From a virus, in IMG/VR virus record IMGVR_UViG_3300045012_000066, positions 1 to 64,000 of that record: DNA of 64,000 nucleotides, one strand, 5' to 3'. Numbering within the stretch: position 1 is the stretch's first letter; each line of letters starts with the position of its first letter. The notes beneath the pieces were generated by a model. It did no database searches and was not told where the DNA came from. It saw nothing but the letters and a program-made list of their open reading frames with translations. The position numbers were made by a program, and so were the translations under genes. Shown here one piece after another: positions 1 through 8,757 of this stretch.

Positions 1-9
1 CCGGATCAG

Positions 10-645
10 CTAGTGCCACGCACCGCCCGCGACCGTACTCTCATTCAGGAACTTGTTCTCGTCTTCCTCAGCGCCCCCATCGCCTTCTACCGGAAGCTCG
101 ACCCCGATAGCGCCACCCCCTCCGCGAGAACTCAAGGTATTGGCCGGGTGAAGCTCCTGCGGGACAGGCATTCGCGGCACCTGTGGCGGTGGCGGCTGCG
201 CCGGGATGTCATACCGGGGCGGATTGGCGTACGACAGCGGCTGATCGCCCACGATCTGTTCCAGTGTCGGCGCGGAAACGATGCCGCCGTACGAGGCTGT
301 GCCGGGGAACTCCATCATCCCCATCGGATTCTTGAGGGCTAGGATGATGCGCTGAAGCGACGGAATCTCCGCGCTCACGACCGCGTACTTGGCAGCAGCT
401 TCGGCGCGTTCAAGGATGGCCTTTGCCAGCCGCTTCTCTGCCGTTTTAAGGGCCGAGGAGAACTCCCGTGGGCCTGAGACCCCTTTCCTGCTCCGCGAGG
501 GCTTAGAAGCGGCCTTGGCGGCTTTAGCCTTGGCCTTGCGCTCCCTCTCCCAGCGCTCTTTAGCCGCAGCGCTCAAAATCTTGGACCGCTCTTCCTTGGT
601 CAGCTTCGAAGGTGCCTGTTTTTCGGGGGTCTGTTCGTCCGCCAT
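10..645 (-). CDS. Lys/Ala-rich hypothetical protein, 211 aa
   Basis: Family not recognised. The first 50 residues are strongly basic and helical (repeated KAKAAKAA-type sequence), followed by a predicted helix (about residues 62-105) and a Pro/Gly-rich C-terminal half with an acidic stretch near the end. This suggests a nucleic-acid-binding or scaffold-like protein, but that is inference. The ATG at 645 has an upstream CAGGAG at a suitable distance. It is the last visible gene of a leftward group and has its own candidate promoter at 690-718. Confidence 0.7.
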   Translation of the reverse strand: MADEQTPEKQAPSKLTKEERSKILSAAAKERWERERKAKAKAAKAASKPSRSRKGVSGPREFSSALKTAEKRLAKAILERAEAAAKYAVVSAEIPSLQRIILALKNPMGMMEFPGTASYGGIVSAPTLEQIVGDQPLSYANPPRYDIPAQPPPPQVPRMPVPQELHPANTLSSRGGGGAIGVELPVEGDGGAEEDENKFLNESTVAGGAWH

Positions 646-689
646 GACTGAATTCTCCTGTGAGTGGGACTTATGGCGCAGTTAGACGG

Positions 690-718
690 AATTTAATTCC
701 CACTTACTCACAAGTCAA
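690..718 (-). promoter_or_regulatory. Candidate sigma70-type promoter
   Basis: On the minus strand TTGACT (713-718), a 17-base spacer and TAAATT (690-695), pointing at the gene starting at 645. The -35 box overlaps the stop codon of the upstream gene. Confidence 0.45.
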
Positions 719-1452
719 GGGGTTTTAGCCAGCTTCCACTCTTTGGGTAGCACGCCGAAGGGGTGAGTAAATTGTTCTTCTCCGACTACACCGCCCCACT
801 TGGCGCGGTAATACTCACGATACAGCGGGAAAGTAACACTGTTCAGGTGGCGCAGATAGGCATCACTGTTGATCGTCTGGCTCCCATGCCCCTCTGGGCC
901 GTGTTTTACCACGATTCCTGAACTGATACGCTCCCAGCCAGCGAGGTCCATGCGCCGAAAATAGTCATTGTCGGAAAAGTAGGCGGCAAAGGTGGTGTCG
1001 TAACCGCCTATCGCCCCATAGACTTTTGGGTTATAGACGCATAGTACGTCGTGCAGGGTGTAGATAACTCCCCATTTAGGATGAGGAAGAGGAGGAAGAG
1101 GATTATTGATAGCGCGAGCATACTCCAGCAGCTTCTCGCATGCACCTTCGGGGATAACTGCATCGTTATGCATGTGTATGCAATAAGACTTGCCCCGGCG
1201 CAGCGTCTCTTCGAGTTCCCAGTTCATGCTCTGGGTGAACGACAGCGGAACGGGCGGACGAAAGACTTTCACAGGTGGTAGCCATCTCATAACCACGCCG
1301 CTATCGTCGAGAATCTTGATGTTTGCGACCATCCCGTCCGGAGAATTGTCGATGATGGTCAGATCGTCGTGCAGGCAGGTGACCGAATTCACCGCGTTTA
1401 TCAGCAGGTCAGGCCGGTTTACGACAGGAATAAAGGCCGCAAAGTCAGACAT
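715..1452 (-). CDS. Family 2-like glycosyltransferase (GT-A fold), 245 aa
   Basis: The N-terminus (IPVVNRPDLL) matches the first strand and loop of GT2 glycosyltransferases. HNDAV (about residues 95-99) sits where the metal-binding D-x-D element is expected. A later GGYD followed by SDNDYFRRM resembles the acceptor-side segment. It would transfer sugar from a nucleotide-sugar to an unknown acceptor. It lies with a second GT2-like gene, a GT4-like gene and a methyltransferase, suggesting a glycan- or nucleobase-decorating cluster. Substrate cannot be predicted. Confidence 0.75.
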   Translation of the reverse strand: MSDFAAFIPVVNRPDLLINAVNSVTCLHDDLTIIDNSPDGMVANIKILDDSGVVMRWLPPVKVFRPPVPLSFTQSMNWELEETLRRGKSYCIHMHNDAVIPEGACEKLLEYARAINNPLPPLPHPKWGVIYTLHDVLCVYNPKVYGAIGGYDTTFAAYFSDNDYFRRMDLAGWERISSGIVVKHGPEGHGSQTINSDAYLRHLNSVTFPLYREYYRAKWGGVVGEEQFTHPFGVLPKEWKLAKTP

Positions 1453-1495
1453 GGTGAGATTCTAAAATTTAATTGCAGTCGCTACCAGATAACTT

Positions 1496-1702
1496 TCAGT
1501 ACCGCCCTTCAATCCACGCGTCCACTTCTTCATCTGTCATTGGATCGAAGACGTGCGGGTCGAGGATCACCTTGCCCTTGAGCGTACCGAATTTTGGTTT
1601 CGGCCTTGATTTAATTTTCCCCAGACATAGCCAAATAAGACCCGTGGTTGCTACTCCGATCACGGCCCACCAGTTGCCAGTCTTAGAGTCTTTCCGAATC
1701 AT
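1496..1702 (-). CDS. Small single-span membrane protein, 68 aa
   Basis: One hydrophobic segment near the N-terminus (about residues 11-28, AVIGVATTGLIWLCLG) is followed by a basic then acidic tail. The start codon overlaps the methyltransferase stop (1699-1702), so the two are probably translationally coupled. No family recognised. Confidence 0.65.
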   Translation of the reverse strand: MIRKDSKTGNWWAVIGVATTGLIWLCLGKIKSRPKPKFGTLKGKVILDPHVFDPMTDEEVDAWIEGRY

Positions 1703-2214
1703 GGCGCGATCCAGATGGTGTCCACTACTTCGACGCCGGGAATCAATTCATCGACGATGCGCTTCACATCCGGCCAGCCCGCGAAGCCGTAATCGTGGCC
1801 GCAGAAGGTTCCGCCTTCGGCCAGCAGCGGTTGCCATGCCATGATGTCCTGCCGCACGTTGTACTCATCATGGGCAGCGTCGATAAAAATCAGGTCGAAG
1901 CGCCGACTGAGCTTGACGGCCTTGCGAGCGGCCCAGATCGAAGCGTGGTTCATGGGGCGCACGTTGGTTAGATGGGCGGTGTTGGCGCAAAACACGTCGT
2001 AGTACCAGCCATCCGTACCGCATTCGGACCAGATATCGACGGAGTAGACTCGCGCCTCTGTGTTCTCGGCCAGAGCGCATGTACTGCGGCCTTTGTAGCT
2101 TCCGATCTCCACGATGCTGCCGCCCTTGGGAACCTTCGCTGCTGCTTGTGCCAGCCAGAGCAACTCGGAACTAGACATCCACCCTTGAATCGTCAACGCC
2201 TTCTCGATATTCAT
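1699..2214 (-). CDS. Class I SAM-dependent methyltransferase (Methyltransf_24-like), 171 aa
   Basis: Rossmann-type motif I is visible as VEIGSYKGRST (about residues 35-45), an acidic residue ends strand 2 (SVDIWSE), and motif IV/V reads LIFIDAAHDEYNVRQD then GGTFCGHDY. This is the typical arrangement of small class I methyltransferases often found next to glycosyltransferases. It overlaps the genes on both sides by 4 bases, consistent with one transcript. The target is unknown. Confidence 0.85.
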   Translation of the reverse strand: MNIEKALTIQGWMSSSELLWLAQAAAKVPKGGSIVEIGSYKGRSTCALAENTEARVYSVDIWSECGTDGWYYDVFCANTAHLTNVRPMNHASIWAARKAVKLSRRFDLIFIDAAHDEYNVRQDIMAWQPLLAEGGTFCGHDYGFAGWPDVKRIVDELIPGVEVVDTIWIAP

Positions 2215-2780
2215 ACACCCATCCCACTCGTCGGTACGTTAATAATAGGAGCAATCTCCGGGAAAGCGATATAGGAATAACGCTCTTTGAGGGCATCACA
2301 AAAGATGCCGTCCAGCGTGTACTCATCCCGGTTGGGCCACTCCGCGATCTCCCGCTTGATGACCATGTTGGCGGTATCGACATGGCAGCAGCGTGGGTCT
2401 TCGGAGAAGAAAATCCGGCCATGGCGCAGGATGGGGAAGACGGCCCAGTCAGGACGCGCCTGATCGAGAGCGCGGTAGATGTCGGTGAGCGCGTCGGAGC
2501 GCTGGAAGAAGTTGTCGTCGTCCAGATAGATGCAGTAGTCGCCAGCCGCCAGCCGCCAGCCGATCCCACGGGGTGTGTTACCGAAATTACCGTAACGCTT
2601 GCCGAGACAGACGATCTGGCGGTCGGGATGCTGGATGGAATTCAGGAGATCGGAATTCAGGGGACCGCCGTCCACGACGACGATGTGTTGCCACAGGTCC
2701 AGTTGGGTTTCGATGGACTGGCAGCAACGAAAGAGACTGTCACGCTGAAGCGTGGCGGTGATAATGCTGAACATCGGCAT
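2211..2780 (-). CDS. Family 2 glycosyltransferase, 189 aa
   Basis: FSIITATLQRD at the N-terminus is the GT2 opening strand; VVVDGG and YLDDDNFF (about residues 85-92) provide nucleotide-sugar and metal-binding acidic residues. It is short for the family (usually over 220 aa), ending soon after the region where the catalytic base is expected, so it may be a minimal enzyme. It forms an overlapping unit with the methyltransferase downstream. Confidence 0.85.
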   Translation of the reverse strand: MPMFSIITATLQRDSLFRCCQSIETQLDLWQHIVVVDGGPLNSDLLNSIQHPDRQIVCLGKRYGNFGNTPRGIGWRLAAGDYCIYLDDDNFFQRSDALTDIYRALDQARPDWAVFPILRHGRIFFSEDPRCCHVDTANMVIKREIAEWPNRDEYTLDGIFCDALKERYSYIAFPEIAPIINVPTSGMGV

Positions 2781-2795
2781 AACAGCCTCATTGTC

Positions 2796-3038
2796 TCATT
2801 CCTTTTTGAGATCGCCGCTTGGCTCAGCGGCTTGCTCTATGAACGTCATCATGGCCTCTGCCGCCTCCGTCCGACTGGCATTGGACGTGACATAAAACGT
2901 ATCCGCGCCGCGATCAGGAAAGATCAGCAAGACGAAGCCGTAAGTGGGGAATGCTTCGGTGAGGGTGGCGGTTAGTTTTCCGCCAACCTCCTTCAGCGCG
3001 GCTGCTAGCTCAGGATCAGGACTATCACCTATGCGCAT
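2796..3038 (-). CDS. Hypothetical protein, 80 aa
   Basis: Starts at the ATG giving MRIGDSPDPELAAALKEV, chosen because GGAGAAGG lies about 10 bases upstream and the start then falls just after the stop of the preceding frame. A GTG at 3098 would add 20 residues but has no good ribosome site. Mixed alpha/beta composition with a hydrophobic strand (GFVLLIF); family not recognised. Confidence 0.55.
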   Translation of the reverse strand: MRIGDSPDPELAAALKEVGGKLTATLTEAFPTYGFVLLIFPDRGADTFYVTSNASRTEAAEAMMTFIEQAAEPSGDLKKE

Positions 3039-3045
3039 GCGAAGC

Positions 3046-3444
3046 TTACCTTCTCCCGAGATCGCCTTCGTGAACTTCGAAGTCTTGGGGCGTGTCACCT
3101 TTCTTGATATGCATCGCTAGGTGTAACGCCTGCCAGCGCCGCCGCAAGTCGGTGCGGTGCATTTCCTTCGGTGGCACAGCTTCGCAAAACATGCAAAAGG
3201 TTGGAACCCCGAAGCCGCGTCCGCTACGACGAATAATGCTGGCCAAGAGCGAGAATGACCCTGCGGGCAAACTGGCGTGGAGCGACATCATGCTCGTCCG
3301 CAGCATGGCTGAGGAAACCTTTGATGTTTCCGACTGCATCAGCGACTGCAATCGTTTCGGCAAACGAGGCATCATGGGAATTACCGTGCCGCTCGGTTGC
3401 GTGGACTGTGTGGGCTGCTGTTCTTTGCGTGCTGCCATTGGCAT
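3046..3444 (-). CDS. Possible overlapping gene with a zinc-knuckle-like C-terminus, 132 aa
   Basis: This frame overlaps the last 220 bases of the C2H2 zinc-finger gene in another frame. In favour: GAGGAG stands 8 bases before its ATG, and its last codons carry the Shine-Dalgarno of the next gene. The unique part (after 3224) contains CMFC followed by closely spaced His residues, a finger-like pattern. Against: the overlapped N-terminal part is low-complexity and may be only an antiphase reading. It could be a frameshift extension of the zinc-finger protein or a short independent gene. Confidence 0.4.
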   Translation of the reverse strand: MPMAARKEQQPTQSTQPSGTVIPMMPRLPKRLQSLMQSETSKVSSAMLRTSMMSLHASLPAGSFSLLASIIRRSGRGFGVPTFCMFCEAVPPKEMHRTDLRRRWQALHLAMHIKKGDTPQDFEVHEGDLGRR

Positions 3445-4123
3445 GTATTAGCTCCTCAGTGGTGGCTGGAAGGATTTGAAGTCCGCGTGGATCGACCTGA
3501 TGTTTGCGCTTAAGGTGAGCCGCCAAGAATTTCAATGCCTTAAAAGTGTTGGGGCATTGCGGACACTGAACCCTGCCGTTCGAATTCACGGCTACCTTCG
3601 GATTCACGATGACCCCATTGGTTCGTTGTTCGATTCGTTGCTCTTGGCGACGCTCCAACGCGACTTGAGCCTTAAGGTGATTGCGCCCAAGAACGCCATG
3701 CTTGAAACGGCGGTGCTTCCCAAGTTCGGTTGCCGTAGGAAAGTCAATCTTTCGGTGTAGGCTTTGCATGCATTCCGGACAACGAAAGATACCTTGCTGA
3801 GCAAGAGCCGCGTAGTGTCTCGCAGCTTTATCGGAAGAGACGTTTACGGTTGCCTTGTCAATCGCCGTGTTGAGCTTTTTCCTCTTTGCATAACTAGCCT
3901 TGATCGCTACCTTGGCTTTCTTCCGTGCTTCGGGCGAATGCCAGCCGCTATCGGAGTGCCTTTTTAGCTGCGACGCTTTAATGTTTTCCTTACGTTTCTC
4001 TATAGCCTCTGGGGGCAGCGGCTCTCCGTTTCGTAAGAGATTATGAGCCATCGCCATGTGGGACGATAAGCCAGAGTTACTCTTGAACTCTTTTCCGCAT
4101 TCAGGAACTGGACATTGTGACAT
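3224..4123 (-). CDS. Three-finger C2H2 zinc-finger protein, 299 aa
   Basis: Three C2H2-type fingers can be read: residues about 4-27 (C-x4-C-x12-H-x4-H), about 114-140, and about 187-208 (CPQC...HLKRKH). They are separated by long basic linkers rich in Lys and Ala. Such fingers normally bind DNA or RNA; a multi-finger C2H2 protein is unusual for a phage, where most zinc motifs are ribbons. The C-terminal tail is helical (SHAADEHDVAPRQF). It sits just downstream of the GT4-like gene. Function unknown. Confidence 0.75.
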   Translation of the reverse strand: MSQCPVPECGKEFKSNSGLSSHMAMAHNLLRNGEPLPPEAIEKRKENIKASQLKRHSDSGWHSPEARKKAKVAIKASYAKRKKLNTAIDKATVNVSSDKAARHYAALAQQGIFRCPECMQSLHRKIDFPTATELGKHRRFKHGVLGRNHLKAQVALERRQEQRIEQRTNGVIVNPKVAVNSNGRVQCPQCPNTFKALKFLAAHLKRKHQVDPRGLQILPATTEELIHANGSTQRTAAHTVHATERHGNSHDASFAETIAVADAVGNIKGFLSHAADEHDVAPRQFARRVILALGQHYSS

Positions 4124-4211
4124 TAACTCTCCTTTACTTCGATTCAGTCTGTTTACTTGTTTTGTTCTAAATTAAATTTCAAATTTTCTCAGTTTGAAAG
4201 GGGAACAAGTC

Positions 4212-5432
4212 TTACTGCTTTGCGAGTGCTTTTCGAAACCACGCGTCAAAGCGGGGCCAAACGTTACTCCAGTCGAGTTGACTAGGCTGATTAACCCTCT
4301 TCCCTAGAAAATACTCTATCTTGTCCACCCAGTCCTTAGCGTCAAAGATCGGGCGGTAGCAGTTGTACACGCCTTCCAAATGAAGACGAACTGGATTTAT
4401 TAACAGGTCTTGGTCTACAAAATCAACTGCGCCTGCGTATTTTCCGTGAATGCAGGGTGTGCCACAAAACAAGCTCTCGGCTATCGGATAGCCAAAACCC
4501 TCACCGGCTCCGATCCCAAGGGTGACATCGCAAGCTGAGTAAGCTTGGGCCATTTCGTCATCGTCCAGATAGCCCAGCGAGAACATGGCAGTGTCAGCGA
4601 GTCCGAAGTCCACCAGCAGGGCAAAGAGCGACCAGTAGTTCTCCATCTTGTCGGTATGAATCCAGAATCTCGCCTTGGGGTGATGACGATGGAGGAGCAT
4701 CTCGCAAATCTCCGCCCACAGTCCCCAGTCCTTGCGGGCCTGATTGGTGGCGACCGCGCCGATCAGGATTTCGTCCTCCCGAATCGGTGGCGGCGTTGTG
4801 CCACGCAGGTTGCCGCAGCCAGTCAGCGACGCGAAGTTCTTACGCGCCTCGCTCCGGTCGCGGGGGTAGAAGATGGCAGGGTCGATGCCGTGCGGGATCG
4901 ATCCCAAGTCTCTTTCTTGCGAACGCTCGTTTCCCAGAGAGCGGCGGATGATGTCTTCGCTCCACTGTCCGTAGGCCAGAATACGGTCGAAGCCCAGAAG
5001 GCTCTGGACGAGCGGGTAGGAGAGCGTGTCATGCGGCCCTTCAGCATCGACCGGATTGTAAATCCAGCGCTCGATCTTGGCGGAGGTGAGAAATTGCTTC
5101 AGCGGTTCGACCTCGCACATTACGTTGGGCCGCGAGAACCAGCCGAGACGACCGGCGTCCCAGACAAAGAGAATGACGCCCGCCTGTTTCCCGGCCCAGT
5201 CCGCCCAGACCTCTGGAAGCGTAGGGAGGACAAAGTCGGCCATGCCTTCAATTGCGTACTGGGGAAATTTAAATCTCTGTGATCCGGGGCCACCGTAGCC
5301 AAAGCTGGCGATGCGGCAAACGTCTTTAAGATTCGCGTCGGCTCGTATAGCGATTTCGCCAGCAATTCGGCCCAATCCTGTTCCTGCGGACACAGCGTCG
5401 CTAACGATCAGCACAGGGGTTGGTGCGACCAT
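4212..5432 (-). CDS. GT-B fold glycosyltransferase (family 4-like), 406 aa
   Basis: N-terminal Rossmann half begins VLIVSDAVSAGTGLGR. The C-terminal half carries a GEGFGYPIAE segment (about residues 315-324), the GT4 E-x7-E motif that holds the donor sugar nucleotide, followed by a CGTPCI loop. Length is typical. It is the first gene of the leftward cluster. The predicted transcription start lies at or next to the ATG, so its mRNA may be leaderless. Acceptor unknown. Confidence 0.85.
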   Translation of the reverse strand: MVAPTPVLIVSDAVSAGTGLGRIAGEIAIRADANLKDVCRIASFGYGGPGSQRFKFPQYAIEGMADFVLPTLPEVWADWAGKQAGVILFVWDAGRLGWFSRPNVMCEVEPLKQFLTSAKIERWIYNPVDAEGPHDTLSYPLVQSLLGFDRILAYGQWSEDIIRRSLGNERSQERDLGSIPHGIDPAIFYPRDRSEARKNFASLTGCGNLRGTTPPPIREDEILIGAVATNQARKDWGLWAEICEMLLHRHHPKARFWIHTDKMENYWSLFALLVDFGLADTAMFSLGYLDDDEMAQAYSACDVTLGIGAGEGFGYPIAESLFCGTPCIHGKYAGAVDFVDQDLLINPVRLHLEGVYNCYRPIFDAKDWVDKIEYFLGKRVNQPSQLDWSNVWPRFDAWFRKALAKQ

Positions 5433-5439
5433 GCAGGCC

Positions 5440-5468
5440 AGTCTAGGACGGCGTCCCTAACATGTCAA
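5440..5468 (-). promoter_or_regulatory. Leftward promoter of the glycosyltransferase cluster
   Basis: Minus strand TTGACA (5463-5468), 17-base spacer, TAGACT (5440-5445). Initiation about 7 bases downstream would fall at the ATG (5432), implying a leaderless or nearly leaderless mRNA. Confidence 0.55.
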
Positions 5469-5492
5469 GCGTATTTACGCATCCATACGCTT
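5467..5492. promoter_or_regulatory. Inverted-repeat operator between divergent promoters
   Basis: AAGCGTAT (5467-5474) and ATACGCTT (5485-5492) form a perfect 8-bp inverted repeat separated by 10 bases. It abuts the -35 boxes of both promoters. The HTH protein encoded immediately to the right is the obvious candidate ligand. Confidence 0.5.
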
Positions 5493-5499
5493 ACTTGTG

Positions 5500-5528
5500 T
5501 TGACACTGAAACCGGGTGGTTTTATTCT
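5500..5528 (+). promoter_or_regulatory. Rightward promoter of the HTH gene
   Basis: TTGACA (5500-5505), 17-base spacer, TATTCT (5523-5528). The ATG at 5535 coincides with the expected start of transcription and has no Shine-Dalgarno upstream. Confidence 0.55.
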
Positions 5529-5534
5529 TGAAGT

Positions 5535-5807
5535 ATGGGACAAACGGCGGTAGTAAGAAAACAGCAAACGAGGGCGACAAAAGTGGCCAACACCTTAACC
5601 GAGGCTGAGGTACTCAACATCATGAAGGCCGAACAGGGGGCACAGTCCCTCCGTGAATTTGCGGCCACGATTGGTGTCACCCCGGCATACATTTCGGACA
5701 TCTACAACGGCAGGCGTCACCCCGGCGCGAAGGTTCTGGATCATTTCGGCATTGGCAAAACGAGCCAGATTATCGTAGAGTACGTATTCTTCAGAAAGAA
5801 GAAATAG
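5535..5807 (+). CDS. Small XRE-type helix-turn-helix protein, 90 aa
   Basis: A helix-turn-helix is visible at about residues 37-60 (SLREFAATIGVTPAYISDIYNG), the usual Cro/C1-type pattern with a small residue in the turn. The N-terminal 25 residues are basic. It starts at the end of a divergent promoter region that carries an inverted repeat, so it probably regulates itself and the leftward glycosyltransferase operon. The mRNA appears leaderless. DNA binding is family knowledge; target assignment is inference. Confidence 0.8.
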   Translation: MGQTAVVRKQQTRATKVANTLTEAEVLNIMKAEQGAQSLREFAATIGVTPAYISDIYNGRRHPGAKVLDHFGIGKTSQIIVEYVFFRKKK

Positions 5808-5825
5808 CCGGGAGGGCAATCCCCC

Positions 5826-6050
5826 ATGCCCATGATCGAACTGCATGAAGGCTTCTACGTCCGTATTGGCAGCGACATCGCATTTGCGGTAGTCAAGGCA
5901 AGCGAGGACGGAAAAGCGTGCTCTGCGTTTTCCGATGGCCAGTCAGCCGTGGATGGAGGCTTCCTCATCCCCTACAAGGCGTCCGAGGTTTGCGAGCAAC
6001 TGAACGACGCCGAGGAAGAGCTTTACGGCGAAGAAGAGGACGAAAAGTAG
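5826..6050 (+). CDS. Hypothetical acidic protein, 74 aa
   Basis: Preceded by GGGAGG at 5811-5816. The chain is mixed alpha/beta and ends in a Glu/Asp-rich tail. No family recognised. It belongs to a four-gene rightward group (5535-6716) with short or no gaps that runs directly into the first guide-like repeat array. Confidence 0.65.
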   Translation: MPMIELHEGFYVRIGSDIAFAVVKASEDGKACSAFSDGQSAVDGGFLIPYKASEVCEQLNDAEEELYGEEEDEK

Positions 6051-6051
6051 A

Positions 6052-6390
6052 ATGCCGCGTCACGTCTTCGTTGGGGACGCCGTACATCTGAAGCAGTCTC
6101 CCTGTCCCGTCTGCGGCCACAAGCTCGACGGCCTCACCCCCGCCAAATTTGACACCCCTCCTGCCAAGCCAGACGACTGGGTTCCGACCAACACCTCTTT
6201 CAGTATCTGCATCTACTGCGCATCCATGCTCCGTTTTGAGGGTGAACGCAAACTGCGCAAAGTCACCCCTGAAGACCTCGTGGAACTGCTCAACGCTGAG
6301 CCGGAACTCTTCAACCTGCTGCATAAGATGGCCGACTTCGCGAACGGGATGATCCGGGATCGGCAGCGCAAGAACTACAGGAAAAACTGA
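6052..6390 (+). CDS. Zinc-ribbon hypothetical protein, 112 aa
   Basis: CPVCG (about residues 18-22) and CIYC (about 53-56) make a four-cysteine zinc ribbon, followed by a helical segment with repeated Leu/Glu. Family not recognised. Its stop overlaps the next start (6390), typical of this element's tight operons. Confidence 0.65.
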   Translation: MPRHVFVGDAVHLKQSPCPVCGHKLDGLTPAKFDTPPAKPDDWVPTNTSFSICIYCASMLRFEGERKLRKVTPEDLVELLNAEPELFNLLHKMADFANGMIRDRQRKNYRKN

Positions 6391-6716
6391 TGCAGGCCAG
6401 CGACAGGCTCAAAACGGTGCTGGGGCTGGGAGACGTGGTCGCCCTGTTCCCGGTGCTCAAGGATTGGAGCACGGATGAGCTACGGGCACTGCTTAGGGAT
6501 ATTGAGGAGTACGCCTCTGTGAGTCACAAGGCCATCGATAGAGCGTGGGAAACAGTTGCGTTGTCGCCCAACGTTTTCCTGAGTGACGCGTTGTCGAAGA
6601 CGGTTGACAAGTATCGCGACGAAAAGAAGATAGAAGTGATGCAGATTATGTCGGAAATTAGTTCGGTGGCGATGTTCTATTTGAACCAACGACGTGGAAT
6701 TAAAATTCCCGAGTGA
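6390..6716 (+). CDS. Hypothetical helical protein, 108 aa
   Basis: Predominantly alpha-helical by composition, with no metal or catalytic motif I can see. Its last codons and stop (TGA within GAGTGA) lie inside the first repeat of the downstream array, so the array is probably co-transcribed with this operon unless an internal promoter exists. Confidence 0.65.
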   Translation: MQASDRLKTVLGLGDVVALFPVLKDWSTDELRALLRDIEEYASVSHKAIDRAWETVALSPNVFLSDALSKTVDKYRDEKKIEVMQIMSEISSVAMFYLNQRRGIKIPE

Positions 6717-8757
6717 ACCAATGGGTATGAGTGCGCCAGAGCAGTGGAGTGAACCAACACCATAGAGCGTGCCCAAGCCTGAGAGTGAAAACCAGTACTC
6801 GTGCCAAGATTGGATGAGTGAACCAACGCTGGAAAGAGTGCCAAAGTGCGGGAGTGCAACCATTTGCGTAGCGAGTGCCAAGATCGGATGAGTGAACCAA
6901 AGAGTGAGAGAGTGCCATGATCCAATGCGTGAACCGGGCAGGACGAGCGTGCCCGGAAAAGTGAGTGAACCAAGCGCAAGGAGAGTGCCATGGTTGAAGA
7001 GTGAACCAATAATTGGGAGAGCGCCAGAAAGAGGAAGTGAACCAACGCTGGGAAGAGCGCCAAAGTACGGGAGTGCCAACCAAATAATCCGCGAGTACCA
7101 AACACTGGGAGTGAACCATATCCTCTGAGGGTGCCAAATATCGAGCGTGAACCAAATACGACGTGCGTGCCAATGTAGATGAGTGGGAACCAATATGTGG
7201 GAGCGTGCCATGAAACAAGAGTGGGAACCAAGTCTGCTGAGAGGGCCAAGAAAGGTGAGTGCAGCCAAATCTGATGAGAGGACCAAAAGTGGCGAGCGAA
7301 AACCAGAGTGCTTGAGCGTGCCCGGAAAAGTGAGTGAACCGTCTTATCGGAGAGTGCCAAAGGTGGTGAGTGAAACCGACTAGGGCGTGAGCACCAAAAC
7401 CCATGAGTGAACCAAGTGCAAGGAGAGCGCCAATGTAATCGCGTGAACCAAATGAGTAGCGAGCACCAGTTTTCGTGAGTGCAGCCCACGGAGATCGTGA
7501 GCACCAATGCTGAAGAGCGGGAACCAACACCAAGGTGAGTACCATGAAGGCGGAGTGCAACCATGAACAGTGAGAGCACCATAGAAGTCGAGTGAGCCTA
7601 GAAGAACGAGAGTGCCAATACTTGGGAGTGAAAACCAATAATGTTGCGAGTGCCGAAGGTGAAGAGTGAACCATGTCAAGTGATAGCGCCAAGGGTTGAG
7701 AGTGAACCACATCGTGCCCAGCCAGACATTCCGTGAGTGCTAAAGGATGCGAGCGGGAAATACAACCATGAGCTATGCGAGTACCGGGAGTCCCGAGTGA
7801 ACCAATCAAGGATGAGCGTGCCAGAGATGCTGAGTGAACCAAAATACAAGTGAGTACCAAAAGGTTTGAGTGAGCCATCTCCGCAGAGAGTGCCAAACTC
7901 GAAGTGCGAACCATACGTGACGCGAGTGCCATAGTACGTGAGTGAACCAGAGTCAGTGCGAGTACCAAATAGGTAGAGTGAACCGTGATATTTGAGAGCA
8001 CCAAGTAGTGGGAGTGAACCAGATAACCGGCGAGTGCCAGAAGATGAAGAGTGAGCCATCATCGAGGAGTGCGCCAAGGTTAATGAGTGAACCGTACAGA
8101 GGAGAGCACCATAGTTGAGGAGTGAACCAGCGTCAGTGAGCCGCACCACAGTGGAAGAGTGAACCGAGAAAGCGGAGGAGCACCAACGGAGTGGGAGTGA
8201 ACCAACGTCAAGGAGAGTACCAATGTGCCAGAGTGCAACCATGATCGTGGAGAGCGCCACTGAACTGGAGTGAACCAATCATGCCGCGAGTACCAAAGCC
8301 CCTGAGTTGAACCCATGTAAAAGGAGAGCGCCAAATGTAGGGAGTGTCAGCCGTGTACGCCGTGAGCGCCAAGGTAGGAGAGCGAACCATATCCACCTGA
8401 GAGTGCCAAGAAGAGAGAGTGAACCATAACTAGTGTGAGCACCAAAATGAGAGAGTGAACCAAACCTAGCGGAGAGCACCATGAAAAGCGCGTGAACCAG
8501 AAATCCAGAGAGCGCCATATGATGAGAGTCGAACCATGAACGGAGAGGGTGCCAGAAATCCAGAGTGAACCACAGACAGAGAGAGTGCCAGACATGCCGC
8601 GTGAACCATCAAATCGGAGAAGCACCAGAAGACGAGAGTGAACCAGAAATCCAGAGAGCACCATATGATGAGAGTCGAACCAAGCTGTGAGAGAGTACCA
8701 GAGCGGAGAAGTGAACCAAAATCGTAGAGAGCACCATCATTCAGGAGTGAAAATCAG
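6711..8757 (+). repeat. TIGR-like dual-repeat guide array, left part (about 55 units)
   Basis: Two related 8-bp cores alternate in one orientation: GTGAACCA and GAGYRCCA (GAGTGCCA, GAGTACCA, GAGCACCA, GAGCGCCA). Each is followed by about 10 variable bases, giving a unit of 8+10+8+10 = 36 bp. I counted about 55 copies of the first core. Between about 7709 and 7796 the pattern decays. Alternating repeats, two short spacers per unit and a 36-bp period match TIGR arrays, which are processed to 36-nt dual-guide RNAs. The final half-unit contains the start codon of the neighbouring tas-like gene. There are no long coding frames with natural composition here. Confidence 0.9.
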
